Notes: generated by a model from the sequence alone, not told the origin. 12,178 nucleotides of DNA from an uncultured Prevotellaceae bacterium (GCA_946187025.1 CAMHPM010000017.1:1-12178), one strand, 5' to 3'. Shown: positions 1-6,912, counted from the stretch's first letter. Numbers and translations: made by a program.

Positions 1-1283
1 GACAATGGTTGTGGCTCGACATTTTTATTGGCAGAAAACATGAATGTGACTTTGTCGGCACCGCTTTCGCGTGGTTCGGCCAGGGGTGTCATGTCGGCTT
101 TGAATGCCACGTTTGGCATACCGAGCGATTGCAGCAGACCTACAATCTGCTTCTCCAGCCGGGTTTTTGCTTTTTGCCTGTTCTTGGTAAGTATGTCTGC
201 TTGGTCGGTAACAGCTTTCAGTGCATCGGCCTTTGCCTGTGTGAGCTTTTGTATTTGTTCGTCACCTTGGTCAATGAGTTGCAGTCGCCGGTCTATTTCG
301 TCTTGAATCTCAATGAGTGCTTCTACACTTTCCACATGGTGTTTTTTCTCCAGTGTGTAGATTGTGTTGAGTCGTTCATCTACGGCTTGCAGTCGTTCGG
401 GATTGTATTCCACGTCGTCGGCTCTGCCTGCTATTTCTTCGGCGATATCCTTCAACTCGATTTGGCACGACTGGAGGCGTTCGGCCAGGTTGGCTGCTGA
501 GCTGAATACATGGGAAATGTTTTGTAGTATGCCGGTTGCTTGTTTTATGCTAAGCAGTGTGCTTTGCTCGTCGTCGCGTTCGATGAGGTTGAGCGCTGCA
601 TACATGTTCGTCTTTATTTCTTCGGCATGGCTCAGCGTCTCTTGCTCGTTTTCCAGTTCCTGTTGTTCGCCAGGCTTAAGGTTGGCTTCCGCCAGTTGGC
701 CGAACTGAAATCGCAGATAGTCTTCCTCCTCCCTGCTTTGCTTTGCTTGCTCAATTGCAGTTTCGAGGTCGGCACATGTCTGCTTGTATTTATTGTATAG
801 TTGAGAGTATAGTGCGTTTTCACTGCTGTTTTGTGCCACGAGGTCGAGTGTCTCGAGTTGGAAGTCTTCGCGTGCCAACAGCAGGTTCTGGTGTTGTGAA
901 TGAATGTCGATGAGTTTGTCGCCCAGTGCTTTCATCTGTGTGAGTGTCACAGGTGTGTCGTTGATGAAAGCGCGGCTCTTTCCTGTCTGTGTGAGTTCGC
1001 GCCGCAGGATGCAGGCATGTCCGTCAAAGTCGAGGTCGTTGTCGCTGAAGAAACGGTCGAGGCTGTGTCCGTCGGTATCGAATTCAGCTTCAATCATGCA
1101 ACGTTGCTCGCCTTGTTTTATGGCTCCATGGTCGGCACGGCTACCCAATAGCAGCCCAATGGCCCCCAGTATGATGGATTTGCCGGCGCCTGTTTCGCCC
1201 GTTATGACCGAGAATCCTGGATTCAGCTTGATGTCGAGCTGGTCTATCAAGGCGTAGTGTTCAATATGTAGTGACCTGATCAT
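1..1283 (-). CDS. recN: DNA repair protein RecN, N-terminal part (cut by left window edge)
   Basis: RecN is an SMC-like ATPase that acts in the cytoplasm early in recombinational repair of double-strand breaks. The minus-strand frame is open from ATG at 1283 to the window edge and gives 427 codons of the roughly 550 usual for the family. It begins MIRSLHIEHYALID and has a Walker A motif GETGAGKS at residues 29-36. A RecN-typical stretch follows (about residues 95-115, ending DIHSQHQNLLL), then a long Glu/Gln/Lys-rich coiled-coil arm (about 150-345). The last visible residues, VTFMFSANKNVEPQPL, correspond to the part of RecN just before the ABC signature, so the signature, Walker B and D-loop lie outside the window. 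The start is well fixed: the Walker A lies where expected and a TAnnTTTG promoter element lies 18 bp upstream. It is divergent from the DUF4294 gene. Identity is near certain; the gene looks intact as far as it is visible. Confidence 0.95.
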   Translation of the reverse strand, partial: MIRSLHIEHYALIDQLDIKLNPGFSVITGETGAGKSIILGAIGLLLGSRADHGAIKQGEQRCMIEAEFDTDGHSLDRFFSDNDLDFDGHACILRRELTQTGKSRAFINDTPVTLTQMKALGDKLIDIHSQHQNLLLAREDFQLETLDLVAQNSSENALYSQLYNKYKQTCADLETAIEQAKQSREEEDYLRFQFGQLAEANLKPGEQQELENEQETLSHAEEIKTNMYAALNLIERDDEQSTLLSIKQATGILQNISHVFSSAANLAERLQSCQIELKDIAEEIAGRADDVEYNPERLQAVDERLNTIYTLEKKHHVESVEALIEIQDEIDRRLQLIDQGDEQIQKLTQAKADALKAVTDQADILTKNRQKAKTRLEKQIVGLLQSLGMPNVAFKADMTPLAEPRESGADKVTFMFSANKNVEPQPL

Positions 1284-1300
1284 TTCCTGTAATTCGGATG

Positions 1301-1308
1301 CAAATTTA
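1301..1308 (-). promoter_or_regulatory. recN promoter, -7 element TAAATTTG
   Basis: The minus strand reads TAAATTTG here, an exact match to the Bacteroidetes TAnnTTTG element. With the usual 4-6 nt from the final G, transcription would start near 1297, leaving a leader of about 14 nt before the recN ATG. A TTG lies further upstream (complement 1333-1335), but its 24-nt spacing is longer than usual. No LexA-like operator was found. Confidence 0.6.
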
Positions 1309-1350
1309 GCTAAAATATATGAGATAACAGTTCAATGCTTCAAAAAAACT

Positions 1351-1423
1351 GAGTTTAGCATGGCCGAAAGTATTAAAACTTGGTAAGTTGACGCTGTTTT
1401 TATGTTAAATAAGTGCTAAACTC
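1351..1423. repeat. 10-bp perfect inverted repeat between recN and the DUF4294 gene
   Basis: GAGTTTAGCA at 1351-1360 is matched by its exact reverse complement TGCTAAACTC at 1414-1423, with 53 bp between the arms. Both arms lie between the two divergent promoters, so they could be operator half-sites or the base of a cruciform. A second, weaker pair (GTTAAA 1404-1409 and TTTAAC 1424-1429) overlaps the right arm. No function is known; a 10-bp match in AT-rich DNA could be chance. Confidence 0.35.
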
Positions 1424-1456
1424 TTTAACTTCTTATTCCCTTATTTTCTTTTTTAC

Positions 1457-1464
1457 TAAATTTG
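1457..1464 (+). promoter_or_regulatory. DUF4294 gene promoter, -7 element TAAATTTG
   Basis: TAAATTTG matches the Bacteroidetes -7 consensus exactly and ends only 4 nt before the ATG at 1469. The expected transcription start (about 1468-1471) therefore coincides with the start codon. No good -33 element is visible near 1433-1437. Either the mRNA is leaderless, or another promoter further upstream is used and this match is fortuitous. Confidence 0.5.
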
Positions 1465-1468
1465 CAGC

Positions 1469-2122
1469 ATGAATGTATTCTTGCGAAATATAAGCGTCTT
1501 ATTGACTGCGATGTTATGGCTGACTCCGCTTTCGGGTGTCGGGCAGAACATTGTGGCCGATGTTGATACCGACCGCGAGATGACCGGCAACCCCATTTTT
1601 TCTCATTATATGGGTTATGCTGGTAAGGTGTTGTATGATGGCGAGTACATTCCTCTCATCATAATGTCTGACGTATATGTGTTTGACAACCTGGTTTTCA
1701 AGTCGGCAAAGGAGGCTAAGAAATACTATAAGATAGCCAACAACATCAAGAAGGTCTATCCTATAGCCGTTGAGATTCAGCATCGTGTCGAGGCTTGTGT
1801 GGCTCATCTTGACTCGTTGCCGACCAAGAAGGAGCGCGATGTCTATCTGAAACAGATGGAGAAAGACCTGATGAAGGAGTATCGTCCGCGCCTGAAGAAA
1901 CTCACATTTGCGCAGGGCAAGTTGCTTATCAAGCTTATCGACCGCCAATGCGACATGACTTCCTATCAGCTGATTAAGACCTATATGGGTGGATTTAAGG
2001 CTGGATTCTACAATGCTTTTGCCACGTTGTTCGGTGCAAGTCTGAAGAAGGAGTACGATCCCGATGTTGACGACCGCATAACCGAGCGGTGTATTCTACT
2101 TATTGAGTCGGGGCAGATGTGA
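1469..2122 (+). CDS. DUF4294 family protein, predicted secreted
   Basis: This 217-residue protein belongs to DUF4294, a Bacteroidetes family without a known function. Residues 1 to about 26 form a signal peptide (MNVFLRNISVLLTAMLWLTPLSG, then VGQN), which suggests export to the periplasm. The family region runs from about residue 60 to 205. It opens with PLIIMSDVYVFDNLVFKSAKE, continues through a Lys/Tyr-rich helix (KKYYKIANNIKKVYPIAVE), and ends with the conserved block KLTFAQGKLLIKLIDRQ, TSYQLIKTYMGGFKAGFYN and LFGASLKKEYDP. No catalytic motif or further membrane segment is visible. I kept the ATG at 1469 because the next in-frame Met (residue 15) would destroy the signal peptide. The gene is convergent with the DUF4491 gene (67 bp between stop codons) and is probably transcribed alone. 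Family assignment rests on recognising these blocks. Confidence 0.88.
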   Translation: MNVFLRNISVLLTAMLWLTPLSGVGQNIVADVDTDREMTGNPIFSHYMGYAGKVLYDGEYIPLIIMSDVYVFDNLVFKSAKEAKKYYKIANNIKKVYPIAVEIQHRVEACVAHLDSLPTKKERDVYLKQMEKDLMKEYRPRLKKLTFAQGKLLIKLIDRQCDMTSYQLIKTYMGGFKAGFYNAFATLFGASLKKEYDPDVDDRITERCILLIESGQM

Positions 2123-2135
2123 TTGGGGGTATTGC

Positions 2136-2160
2136 TTAGAGTTTAGAGTTTAGAGTTTAG
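2136..2160. repeat. Heptamer tandem repeat (TTTAGAG, about 3.6 copies)
   Basis: The stretch reads (T)TTAGAG repeated: 2136-2141 is a copy lacking its first T, 2142-2148 and 2149-2155 are perfect copies, and 2156-2160 is partial. It lies 13 bp after the DUF4294 stop codon and 30 bp before the end of the convergent DUF4491 gene. A related imperfect copy (TGTTTA) follows at once. No hairpin-plus-T-run terminator could be seen in this 67-bp gap. Such short arrays are prone to copy-number change by slippage; there is no evidence of function. Confidence 0.7.
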
Positions 2161-2189
2161 TGTTTATCGTTTGCCGTTTGTACGTCGGT

Positions 2190-2477
2190 TCATTTCTTTC
2201 GGTTCGGATTTTTTGGGAACCATCCCCTGCTTACACGTTTTTCTTGTTCAAACAATTCTTTTATTGTCCACAGGCTTGAGAATGAAAACACTCCGAGCAG
2301 TGAAGACCAGAATGTGCTTTCGATGAAGAGTGATCCTGCAATGCCTGCAACACCTATGATGAGGAACACCCACCAGTAGCGTGTTCCTGTATAGTACTCG
2401 GTTTTTATTACGAGTGGGTGGAACAGTCCGATAATAAGGAATGTAGCCACGCCGATGATAAGTCCTTCGAAGTACAT
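2190..2477 (-). CDS. DUF4491 family small membrane protein
   Basis: This 95-residue integral membrane protein has three predicted transmembrane segments (about residues 4-24, 34-53 and 56-75) and a basic tail (RGWFPKNPNRKK). The sequence matches DUF4491, a Bacteroidetes and gut-anaerobe family of about 95-100 residues. Its hallmark blocks are all present: GLFHPLVIKTEYYTGTRYWW, SSLLGVFSFSSLWTI, and the C-terminal EQEKRVSRGWFPKNP. Function is unknown and no catalytic or transport motif is evident. The ATG lies only 6 nt beyond the stop codon of the upstream lrp-family gene, so the two are almost certainly co-transcribed, and the leader for translation lies inside the end of lrp. The tight linkage suggests, but does not prove, a job connected with what the regulator senses. 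Confidence 0.88.
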   Translation of the reverse strand: MYFEGLIIGVATFLIIGLFHPLVIKTEYYTGTRYWWVFLIIGVAGIAGSLFIESTFWSSLLGVFSFSSLWTIKELFEQEKRVSRGWFPKNPNRKK

Positions 2478-2483
2478 GCCGGG

Positions 2484-2945
2484 TTAGTTTTCGTTGATTG
2501 GCAGCTCTTTCTTTATGCTTTGGTCGAGCGATATGAGAGTCTCGGTCGAGTCAACACCTGGTATGCCTTGGATGCGGTTGTTGAGTATGTCCATAAGCTG
2601 TTCGTTGTCGCGGGCATACATTTTGAGGAAAAGTGAATACTGGCCTGTGGTGCAATGGCACTCCACCACTTCCGGTATGTCTTTGATACATGCCACCACC
2701 TCGCGGTACATCGAACCTTTTTCCAATTTCAGTCCCACGAATGTGCATGTAGAGTATCCCAGACTCTTCGGATTTACGTGATAACCCGAGCCTGTGATTA
2801 CTCCTTGGTCTATGAGTCGTTGTACACGTTGGTGGATTGCTGCACGCGATACGCCACATTCTGCAGCTACGTCTTTAAAAGGTATTCGAGCATTTACGGA
2901 TATAATGTCGAGAATTTTCTTGTCTAAGTTGTCTATTCGTTCCAT
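2484..2945 (-). CDS. Lrp/AsnC family transcriptional regulator
   Basis: This 153-residue protein has the full Lrp/AsnC architecture. A winged HTH occupies residues 4-60; it includes LDKKILDIISVNARIPFKDV, and the recognition helix is around GVSRAAIHQRVQRL (31-44). A C-terminal RAM ligand-binding domain follows (about 66-145), including PEVVECHCTTGQYSLFLKMY and the PGVDSTETLISLD strand. Members are feast/famine regulators that bind amino acids and form dimers to octamers on DNA. The ligand cannot be read from sequence. The gene has its own promoter, the terminator of asd lies upstream, and DUF4491 follows 6 nt downstream. Neighbouring asd hints at amino-acid metabolism, but the terminator between them argues against co-transcription. 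Autoregulation, common in this family, is possible. Confidence 0.94.
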   Translation of the reverse strand: MERIDNLDKKILDIISVNARIPFKDVAAECGVSRAAIHQRVQRLIDQGVITGSGYHVNPKSLGYSTCTFVGLKLEKGSMYREVVACIKDIPEVVECHCTTGQYSLFLKMYARDNEQLMDILNNRIQGIPGVDSTETLISLDQSIKKELPINEN

Positions 2946-2973
2946 TTTTCAGTGTATGTTATCAATTTGACAG

Positions 2974-3005
2974 CAAAATTAGCTATTTAATGTGAAGTAG
3001 CCAAA
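2974..3005 (-). promoter_or_regulatory. lrp-family gene promoter (-33 TTTG, -7 TAATTTTG)
   Basis: On the minus strand, TTTG (complement 3002-3005) is followed after 20 nt by TAATTTTG (complement 2974-2981). This is the canonical Bacteroidetes arrangement and the best-formed promoter in the window. The predicted start is near 2970, giving a leader of about 25 nt. Confidence 0.72.
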
Positions 3006-3064
3006 TCTTTTATGTATTTTTTTGCGTTTTGCTTCCTTTTTTCTTATATATCCATGCCTAAATG

Positions 3065-3106
3065 AAAAAAAGAGTGGAGTTGCGACGGCATTGTTGCAAC
3101 TCCACT
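3065..3106 (-). terminator. Intrinsic terminator of asd
   Basis: Read on the minus strand, an 11-bp perfect stem (AGTGGAGTTGC, complement 3096-3106 and 3073-3083) with a 12-nt loop is followed by C and seven T residues (complement 3065-3071). It begins 37 nt after the asd stop codon. This should end asd transcripts before the lrp-family gene. Confidence 0.88.
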
Positions 3107-3142
3107 ATTATGTATCGTTTACTATGTCTTGACGGTTGTGTT

Positions 3143-4156
3143 TCAGTTCTTCACGTTGCCTACCTTGATGAGGTATTCGGCAATTTGCACTGCATTGAGG
3201 GCTGCTCCTTTCTTTATTTGGTCGCCGCTGAGCCAGAGGGTGATTCCGTTGTTGTTGGCCAGGTCTTTGCGCACACGTCCCACATAGACGTTGTCTTTTC
3301 CGGCGGTGAAGAGTGGCATTGGATAGGTCTGGGTCGAAGGGTCGTCGAGCAGTGTGACTCCCTCGGCCTTTGCCAGGGCTTGCTGCACCTGTTCGGCGGT
3401 CAGTGGTTTTTCGGTCTCAACCCACACTGCCTCGCTGTGTGCCCTGAGCGATGAGATTCGTACACACATGGCGCTGCATCGCACGTCGGAGTGCATGATT
3501 TTGCGTGTCTCGTTAAACATCTTCATCTCTTCCTTGGTGTATCCGTTGTCCTGGAACACGTCGATTTGTGGTATCACGTTGTATGCCAGCTGGTATGCAA
3601 ACTTCTCGACTGTGGGTTCCTTGCCTTCCACCAGTTCGCGATATTGCTGCTGCAGTTCTGCCATGGCTGCCGCACCGGCTCCCGATGCGCTTTGGTAGCT
3701 TGCCACGTGTATTGTCTTGATGTGCGACAGTTGCTCGATTGGTTTCAGTACCACAACCATCATGATTGTGGTGCAGTTGGGGTTGGCAATGATTCCGCGT
3801 GGGCGGTTGAGTGCATCTTCGGCGTTGCATTCAGGAACGACGAGTGGAACGTCGTCGCACATGCGGAATGCGCTCGAGTTGTCGATCATGACGGCTCCGT
3901 AGCGGGTTATGTCGTCGGCATATTCCTTCGATGTGCCGGCGCCGGCCGATGTGAATGCAATATCTACGTCTTTGAAGTCGTCGCCATGTTTCAGCAGTTG
4001 TACTTCGTATTCTTTGCCGCGGAACGTGTATTTGCGTCCTGCGCTGCGTGTCGAGCCGAACAGCACGAGTTGGTCGATGGGGAAGTTGCGCTCGTCGAGC
4101 ACTTTGAGGAATTCTTGTCCTACTGCGCCGCTGGCACCTACTATTGCTACTTTCAT
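3143..4156 (-). CDS. asd: Aspartate-semialdehyde dehydrogenase
   Basis: The enzyme reduces aspartyl-4-phosphate to aspartate-4-semialdehyde with NADPH. This is the branch-point step to lysine, diaminopimelate, threonine, methionine and isoleucine; it acts in the cytoplasm. The protein has 337 residues, as usual for the family. The N-terminal NADP-binding motif is GASGAVG (residues 7-13), followed by the FGSTRSAGRK segment (33-42). The catalytic cysteine is C128 in ANPNCTT, and SASGAGAAAM (156-165) joins the dimerisation domain. The substrate-binding and catalytic block RISSLRAHSEAV contains H240. All key residues are present. The gene has its own promoter in the 96-bp gap after the GH115 gene and ends at a strong terminator, so it is probably monocistronic, though read-through from GH115 is not excluded. 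The short leader leaves no room for a lysine riboswitch. Confidence 0.97.
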   Translation of the reverse strand: MKVAIVGASGAVGQEFLKVLDERNFPIDQLVLFGSTRSAGRKYTFRGKEYEVQLLKHGDDFKDVDIAFTSAGAGTSKEYADDITRYGAVMIDNSSAFRMCDDVPLVVPECNAEDALNRPRGIIANPNCTTIMMVVVLKPIEQLSHIKTIHVASYQSASGAGAAAMAELQQQYRELVEGKEPTVEKFAYQLAYNVIPQIDVFQDNGYTKEEMKMFNETRKIMHSDVRCSAMCVRISSLRAHSEAVWVETEKPLTAEQVQQALAKAEGVTLLDDPSTQTYPMPLFTAGKDNVYVGRVRKDLANNNGITLWLSGDQIKKGAALNAVQIAEYLIKVGNVKN

Positions 4157-4202
4157 CTTGGGTTTTGTGTTATTTTGTGGTTGTTTATGTGTTTTGTGGG
4201 TG

Positions 4203-4210
4203 CAAAGTTA
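4203..4210 (-). promoter_or_regulatory. asd promoter, -7 element TAACTTTG
   Basis: TAACTTTG followed by CACC on the minus strand matches the TAnnTTTG element. The predicted start near 4199 gives an A/C-rich leader of about 43 nt. No convincing -33 TTTG is visible near 4230. No clear terminator separates this site from the GH115 stop codon at 4253. Confidence 0.62.
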
Positions 4211-4252
4211 CGCATTATTTCTGAATTACAGATAATGTGCGGTCGTTTTATT

Positions 4253-6736
4253 TCATTTTTCCCACACTACTTCGATGCGTTCGATTACAATGCCCGGGTC
4301 GAGTGGCATGAGTGTGAGTTGCTGCCGGCCGGTGAGTTTGAGGTCGGTGTTGTCGAATGCGATGTCTTGTGTGTTGATGTGGTTGCCTTGCAGTGCATAT
4401 TCGTTGAATCGCTGGTTGATGTTCAGCTCGCGTTCGGGTGTGTCGGCCAGTTTCACTTTCAGCCGTTGGCCCTTGCCTGCGTTGAATGGCAGTGTCGGTG
4501 CCAGTTGCAGTCGCAGTGTGAATGATTTGCGTGGGATGTCGATGTCGTAGGTGATGCTTGCTCCGTCGGTTGGTTTGGTGTAAGGCATCAGTGCCACTCC
4601 GTTGTCGTAAATTCCGAAGTAAGGTATCACGGTCCATTTGGCTTGCTTGGCATCGTGTGAGGCGGTGAAGTCGGTTGCCTCGTAGGCCAGTGTCTCCCTT
4701 GGTGTGGCGGCCGGGCGCCGTCCGCGTGGTGTCTCGCCCACTTTCAGCGGTTGCGGGAAGTATCGGCGTTGTGGTTCCTGCCACGACATGTAGCCTATGT
4801 GCAGCTGGTCCATCATGTGGTTCCATTTGCCCGATGCTATGTCGTGGTTGTATTCGGCACAGAGCACCGAGTCTTTCACGTAGTATTCGTATGCCTTCCT
4901 GGCCCAGGTGTCGGCCTCGGGGTTGTTTTCGCCGGCCAGTTTGGTGTTCATGGCGTATGCGTAGTGCAGGTCGTAGATGTTGGCCATGGCTTGCACGGGG
5001 AAGAGTATGAGCTGCCGGTATGTGTCGCGGTATTCGGGCTTGATGGTTGCAAACTGGCTTTCGGCCTCGTAGGCCAGCACCCGGTATCGGCTCACCATCT
5101 GTTGCCACTCGCCGTTTTGCAGTGAGTAGGTGTTTTGGTCGAGCAGTTCGGCGGTCTTGCGGTAGGCATATTTGCATTGCAGGTTGAGGATGCGTGCTGC
5201 CTCGTCGGCCTGGCTTTCGCCGAATTGCTGCTTGCAGAAGTCGCGGGTGTAGTCCATGAGGTTATCGGCCTTGAATCGCGATGGGTCCCATGCCATCTTG
5301 AGGAAGAAGTCGATTGGGAATTCCATTGGTTTGAGGTCGCCCACGTTCAGTATCCACAATTTGTCAACTCCATAGTCGTAGGTGAGTTGCAGTTGTTCCC
5401 ACATGCGCTGCACCTGGCTTACGTTCAGCCACTTCGAGTTTCGCGGTCCGCCTACGTAGTCAACGTGGTAGTACATTCCGTATCCGCCCGGGTGGTGTTT
5501 GCCTCCGAGGTCGGGCAGCAGGCGCACGTCGCCCCAGTTGTCGTCGCAGAGCAGCAGGATGACGTCGTCGGGCACTCGCATTCCCTTCTCGTAGTATTCC
5601 TGCACTTCCTTGTATAGTGCCCACACCTGTGGGGTCTGGTCGGCGGGGCGTCCGGTTTCCTGTGCAATGATTTCGCGTTGTTCGGCCACGATTCTCTCGA
5701 GCAGTGCCACGTCGGCATGTGCAGCCATCGGTTCGTCGCCGTTGCCTCGCATTCCTATTGTCAGCACGTCTTCGGTGTTGCGCATACGTGCCACTCCGCC
5801 GCGCCAGAACTCGGTGAGCTCGTCGTGGTTGGTGTCGTAGTTCCAAGGGCCGCGTGTCCTGACACGTGTCCATTCTTTCTGTGCGCGACCCAGTGGTTCG
5901 TGGTGCGATGTTCCCATGATAATGCCCATTTCATCGGCAGTTTTCATGTTTTCCGGGTCGTCGGCATAGAATGCAGAGTTCCACATAGCCGGCCACATGA
6001 AGTTGCCTTTCAGGCGGAGTACGAGTTCGAACACGTGTGCATACATCTCGTGGTTGAAGTCGCCGAAATGCTCGTTGGCCCAGTTGCCCATTGCCGGCCA
6101 CTCGTCGTTGAGGAATATGCCTCGGTAGCGCACTGCCGGTTCGCCCTCGGTGAATGAGCCGCGCCGTATGTATGCGGCTTCGTGGCGCTCGACCGGTACG
6201 TCGGCCCACCAGTACCACGGCGAGACACCCAGCTGGCGCGAGAGCTCGTAGATGCCGTAGATGGTACCGCGCTTGTCGCTGCCGGCCACCACAACTGCCT
6301 GCCGTGTTCCGCCGCCTATGTTGGCGCGCAGGGTGGTGATGATGTATTTCTCACGTTTGCCTTGCAGTTGTTTTGCCATGCTGCCTCTCACCAGGTTGTC
6401 GATGTAGCTGCAGTGGCCCAGGGTGCCTATTACTATCTGTGTGGCACATTTGGGGTCATAGACTGCCTTGCCTCCGGCTGCCCCGATGTCGGTCATGAGG
6501 TTGCCTGCAGCCATGATGACTCCGCGGTAGTCGCTCTCGTCGGTCAGGATGCCTACCTCCTTGTGGCTGGCATCCCACAGGCATGTGGCTCCTTTTTCGG
6601 GGGTGAAGGTCACAAAACTTGCGGAACCCGAGAAGGCGGGCTCGGTGCCGGCGCCGGCGGCTGCCGTGACACATAATGACTGGATGATGCCTGCAAGGGC
6701 AATGATCACTGACTTTGTTGCGTTGGTTAGTTTCAT
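4253..6736 (-). CDS. Glycoside hydrolase family 115, xylan alpha-1,2-glucuronidase
   Basis: GH115 enzymes remove (4-O-methyl-)glucuronic acid side chains from xylan, including internal ones. This protein has 827 residues, close to the family norm. A signal peptide (residues 1 to about 27) sends it to the periplasm or beyond; no lipobox is present. The N-terminal domain (about 40-185) ends in the family hallmark GSDKRGTIYGIYELSRQLG followed by VSPWYWWADVPV. A catalytic barrel follows (about 200-480): RGIFLNDEWP, LKGNFMWPAMWNSAFYADD, MGTSHHEPLGR, GMRGNGDEPM, WALYKEVQEYYEKG, LLLCDDNWGDVR and the HPGGYGMYYHVDYVGGPR loop. D334 and E377 have the same 43-residue spacing as two acidic residues I recall as essential in BoAgu115A. 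A helical region (about 490-645) and a C-terminal beta domain (about 680-827) complete it. It is divergent from the GH5/GH43 gene. The predicted mRNA leader is long and repeat-bearing. No truncation is seen. Confidence 0.94.
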   Translation of the reverse strand: MKLTNATKSVIIALAGIIQSLCVTAAAGAGTEPAFSGSASFVTFTPEKGATCLWDASHKEVGILTDESDYRGVIMAAGNLMTDIGAAGGKAVYDPKCATQIVIGTLGHCSYIDNLVRGSMAKQLQGKREKYIITTLRANIGGGTRQAVVVAGSDKRGTIYGIYELSRQLGVSPWYWWADVPVERHEAAYIRRGSFTEGEPAVRYRGIFLNDEWPAMGNWANEHFGDFNHEMYAHVFELVLRLKGNFMWPAMWNSAFYADDPENMKTADEMGIIMGTSHHEPLGRAQKEWTRVRTRGPWNYDTNHDELTEFWRGGVARMRNTEDVLTIGMRGNGDEPMAAHADVALLERIVAEQREIIAQETGRPADQTPQVWALYKEVQEYYEKGMRVPDDVILLLCDDNWGDVRLLPDLGGKHHPGGYGMYYHVDYVGGPRNSKWLNVSQVQRMWEQLQLTYDYGVDKLWILNVGDLKPMEFPIDFFLKMAWDPSRFKADNLMDYTRDFCKQQFGESQADEAARILNLQCKYAYRKTAELLDQNTYSLQNGEWQQMVSRYRVLAYEAESQFATIKPEYRDTYRQLILFPVQAMANIYDLHYAYAMNTKLAGENNPEADTWARKAYEYYVKDSVLCAEYNHDIASGKWNHMMDQLHIGYMSWQEPQRRYFPQPLKVGETPRGRRPAATPRETLAYEATDFTASHDAKQAKWTVIPYFGIYDNGVALMPYTKPTDGASITYDIDIPRKSFTLRLQLAPTLPFNAGKGQRLKVKLADTPERELNINQRFNEYALQGNHINTQDIAFDNTDLKLTGRQQLTLMPLDPGIVIERIEVVWEK

Positions 6737-6792
6737 ATCGTGGTTGTTTTTTTATGTTTTTCCGACTGGTGGCCGTGTGGCGGTGTGGCCGC

Positions 6793-6858
6793 GTTTCTGC
6801 GAGTGCGCACTCTCGACCCTGAGACTGCGCACTCGCGGGCCCGCGACTGCGCACTCGC
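6793..6858 (-). repeat. Three GC-rich 22-bp tandem repeats in the GH115 leader
   Basis: Read on the minus strand, three consecutive 22-bp units start at 6858, 6836 and 6814. Units 1 and 2 share their first 14 bases (GCGAGTGCGCAGTC) and match at 18 of 22; unit 3 (GAGAGTGCGCACTC...) matches unit 1 at 16 of 22. The TGCGCACTC core recurs at exact 22-bp spacing (6804, 6826, 6848 on the plus strand). The block also holds two perfect palindromes: GAGTGCGCACTC at 6801-6812, and a 14-bp one centred on GGGCCC at 6833-6846. TGCGAGTGCGCA and its complement (6798-6809 and 6848-6859) can form a 12-bp stem. The surroundings are AT-rich. With the predicted promoter, this lies in the 5' untranslated region of the GH115 mRNA. 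Confidence 0.8.
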
Positions 6859-6904
6859 AAATCGGCGTGCCGCCGCATGCCCGGCGACGGGTGAATCCCG
6901 GTTG

Positions 6905-6912
6905 CAAAGTTA
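6905..6912 (-). promoter_or_regulatory. GH115 promoter, -7 element TAACTTTG
   Basis: The minus strand reads TAACTTTGCAAC, an exact TAnnTTTG match. The predicted start near 6901 gives an unusually long leader of about 165 nt containing the 22-bp repeats. No clear -33 element is seen, which is common for regulated Bacteroidetes promoters. A second, imperfect candidate (TAAGTTTTG, about complement 7010-7018) lies further upstream. Confidence 0.55.

Noticed and set aside
9..500. Plus-strand frames over 9-1257
   Set aside because: All are antisense to recN, whose minus-strand frame is open across the whole region and shows Walker A and family motifs.
1284..1350. SOS operator for recN
   Set aside because: No CTGT-N8-ACAG-like or other symmetrical LexA-type site overlaps the recN promoter; a lone CTGTTATC has no partner.
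4157..4252. Lysine riboswitch or attenuator before asd
   Set aside because: The predicted leader is only about 43 nt, far too short for a lysine riboswitch, and no matching structure is seen.
3491..4525. 344-codon open frame on the plus strand
   Set aside because: It lies antisense to asd and the end of GH115, has no family resemblance and an odd Cys/Val-rich composition. It is a by-product of codon bias on the minus strand.
4248..5177. 309-codon minus-strand frame, rich in Arg, His and Thr
   Set aside because: It is an out-of-frame reading within the GH115 gene on the same strand; GH115 itself is unmistakable there.
6793..6858. CRISPR-like array
   Set aside because: The 22-bp units are directly adjacent with no spacers, there are only three and they diverge; this is a tandem repeat.
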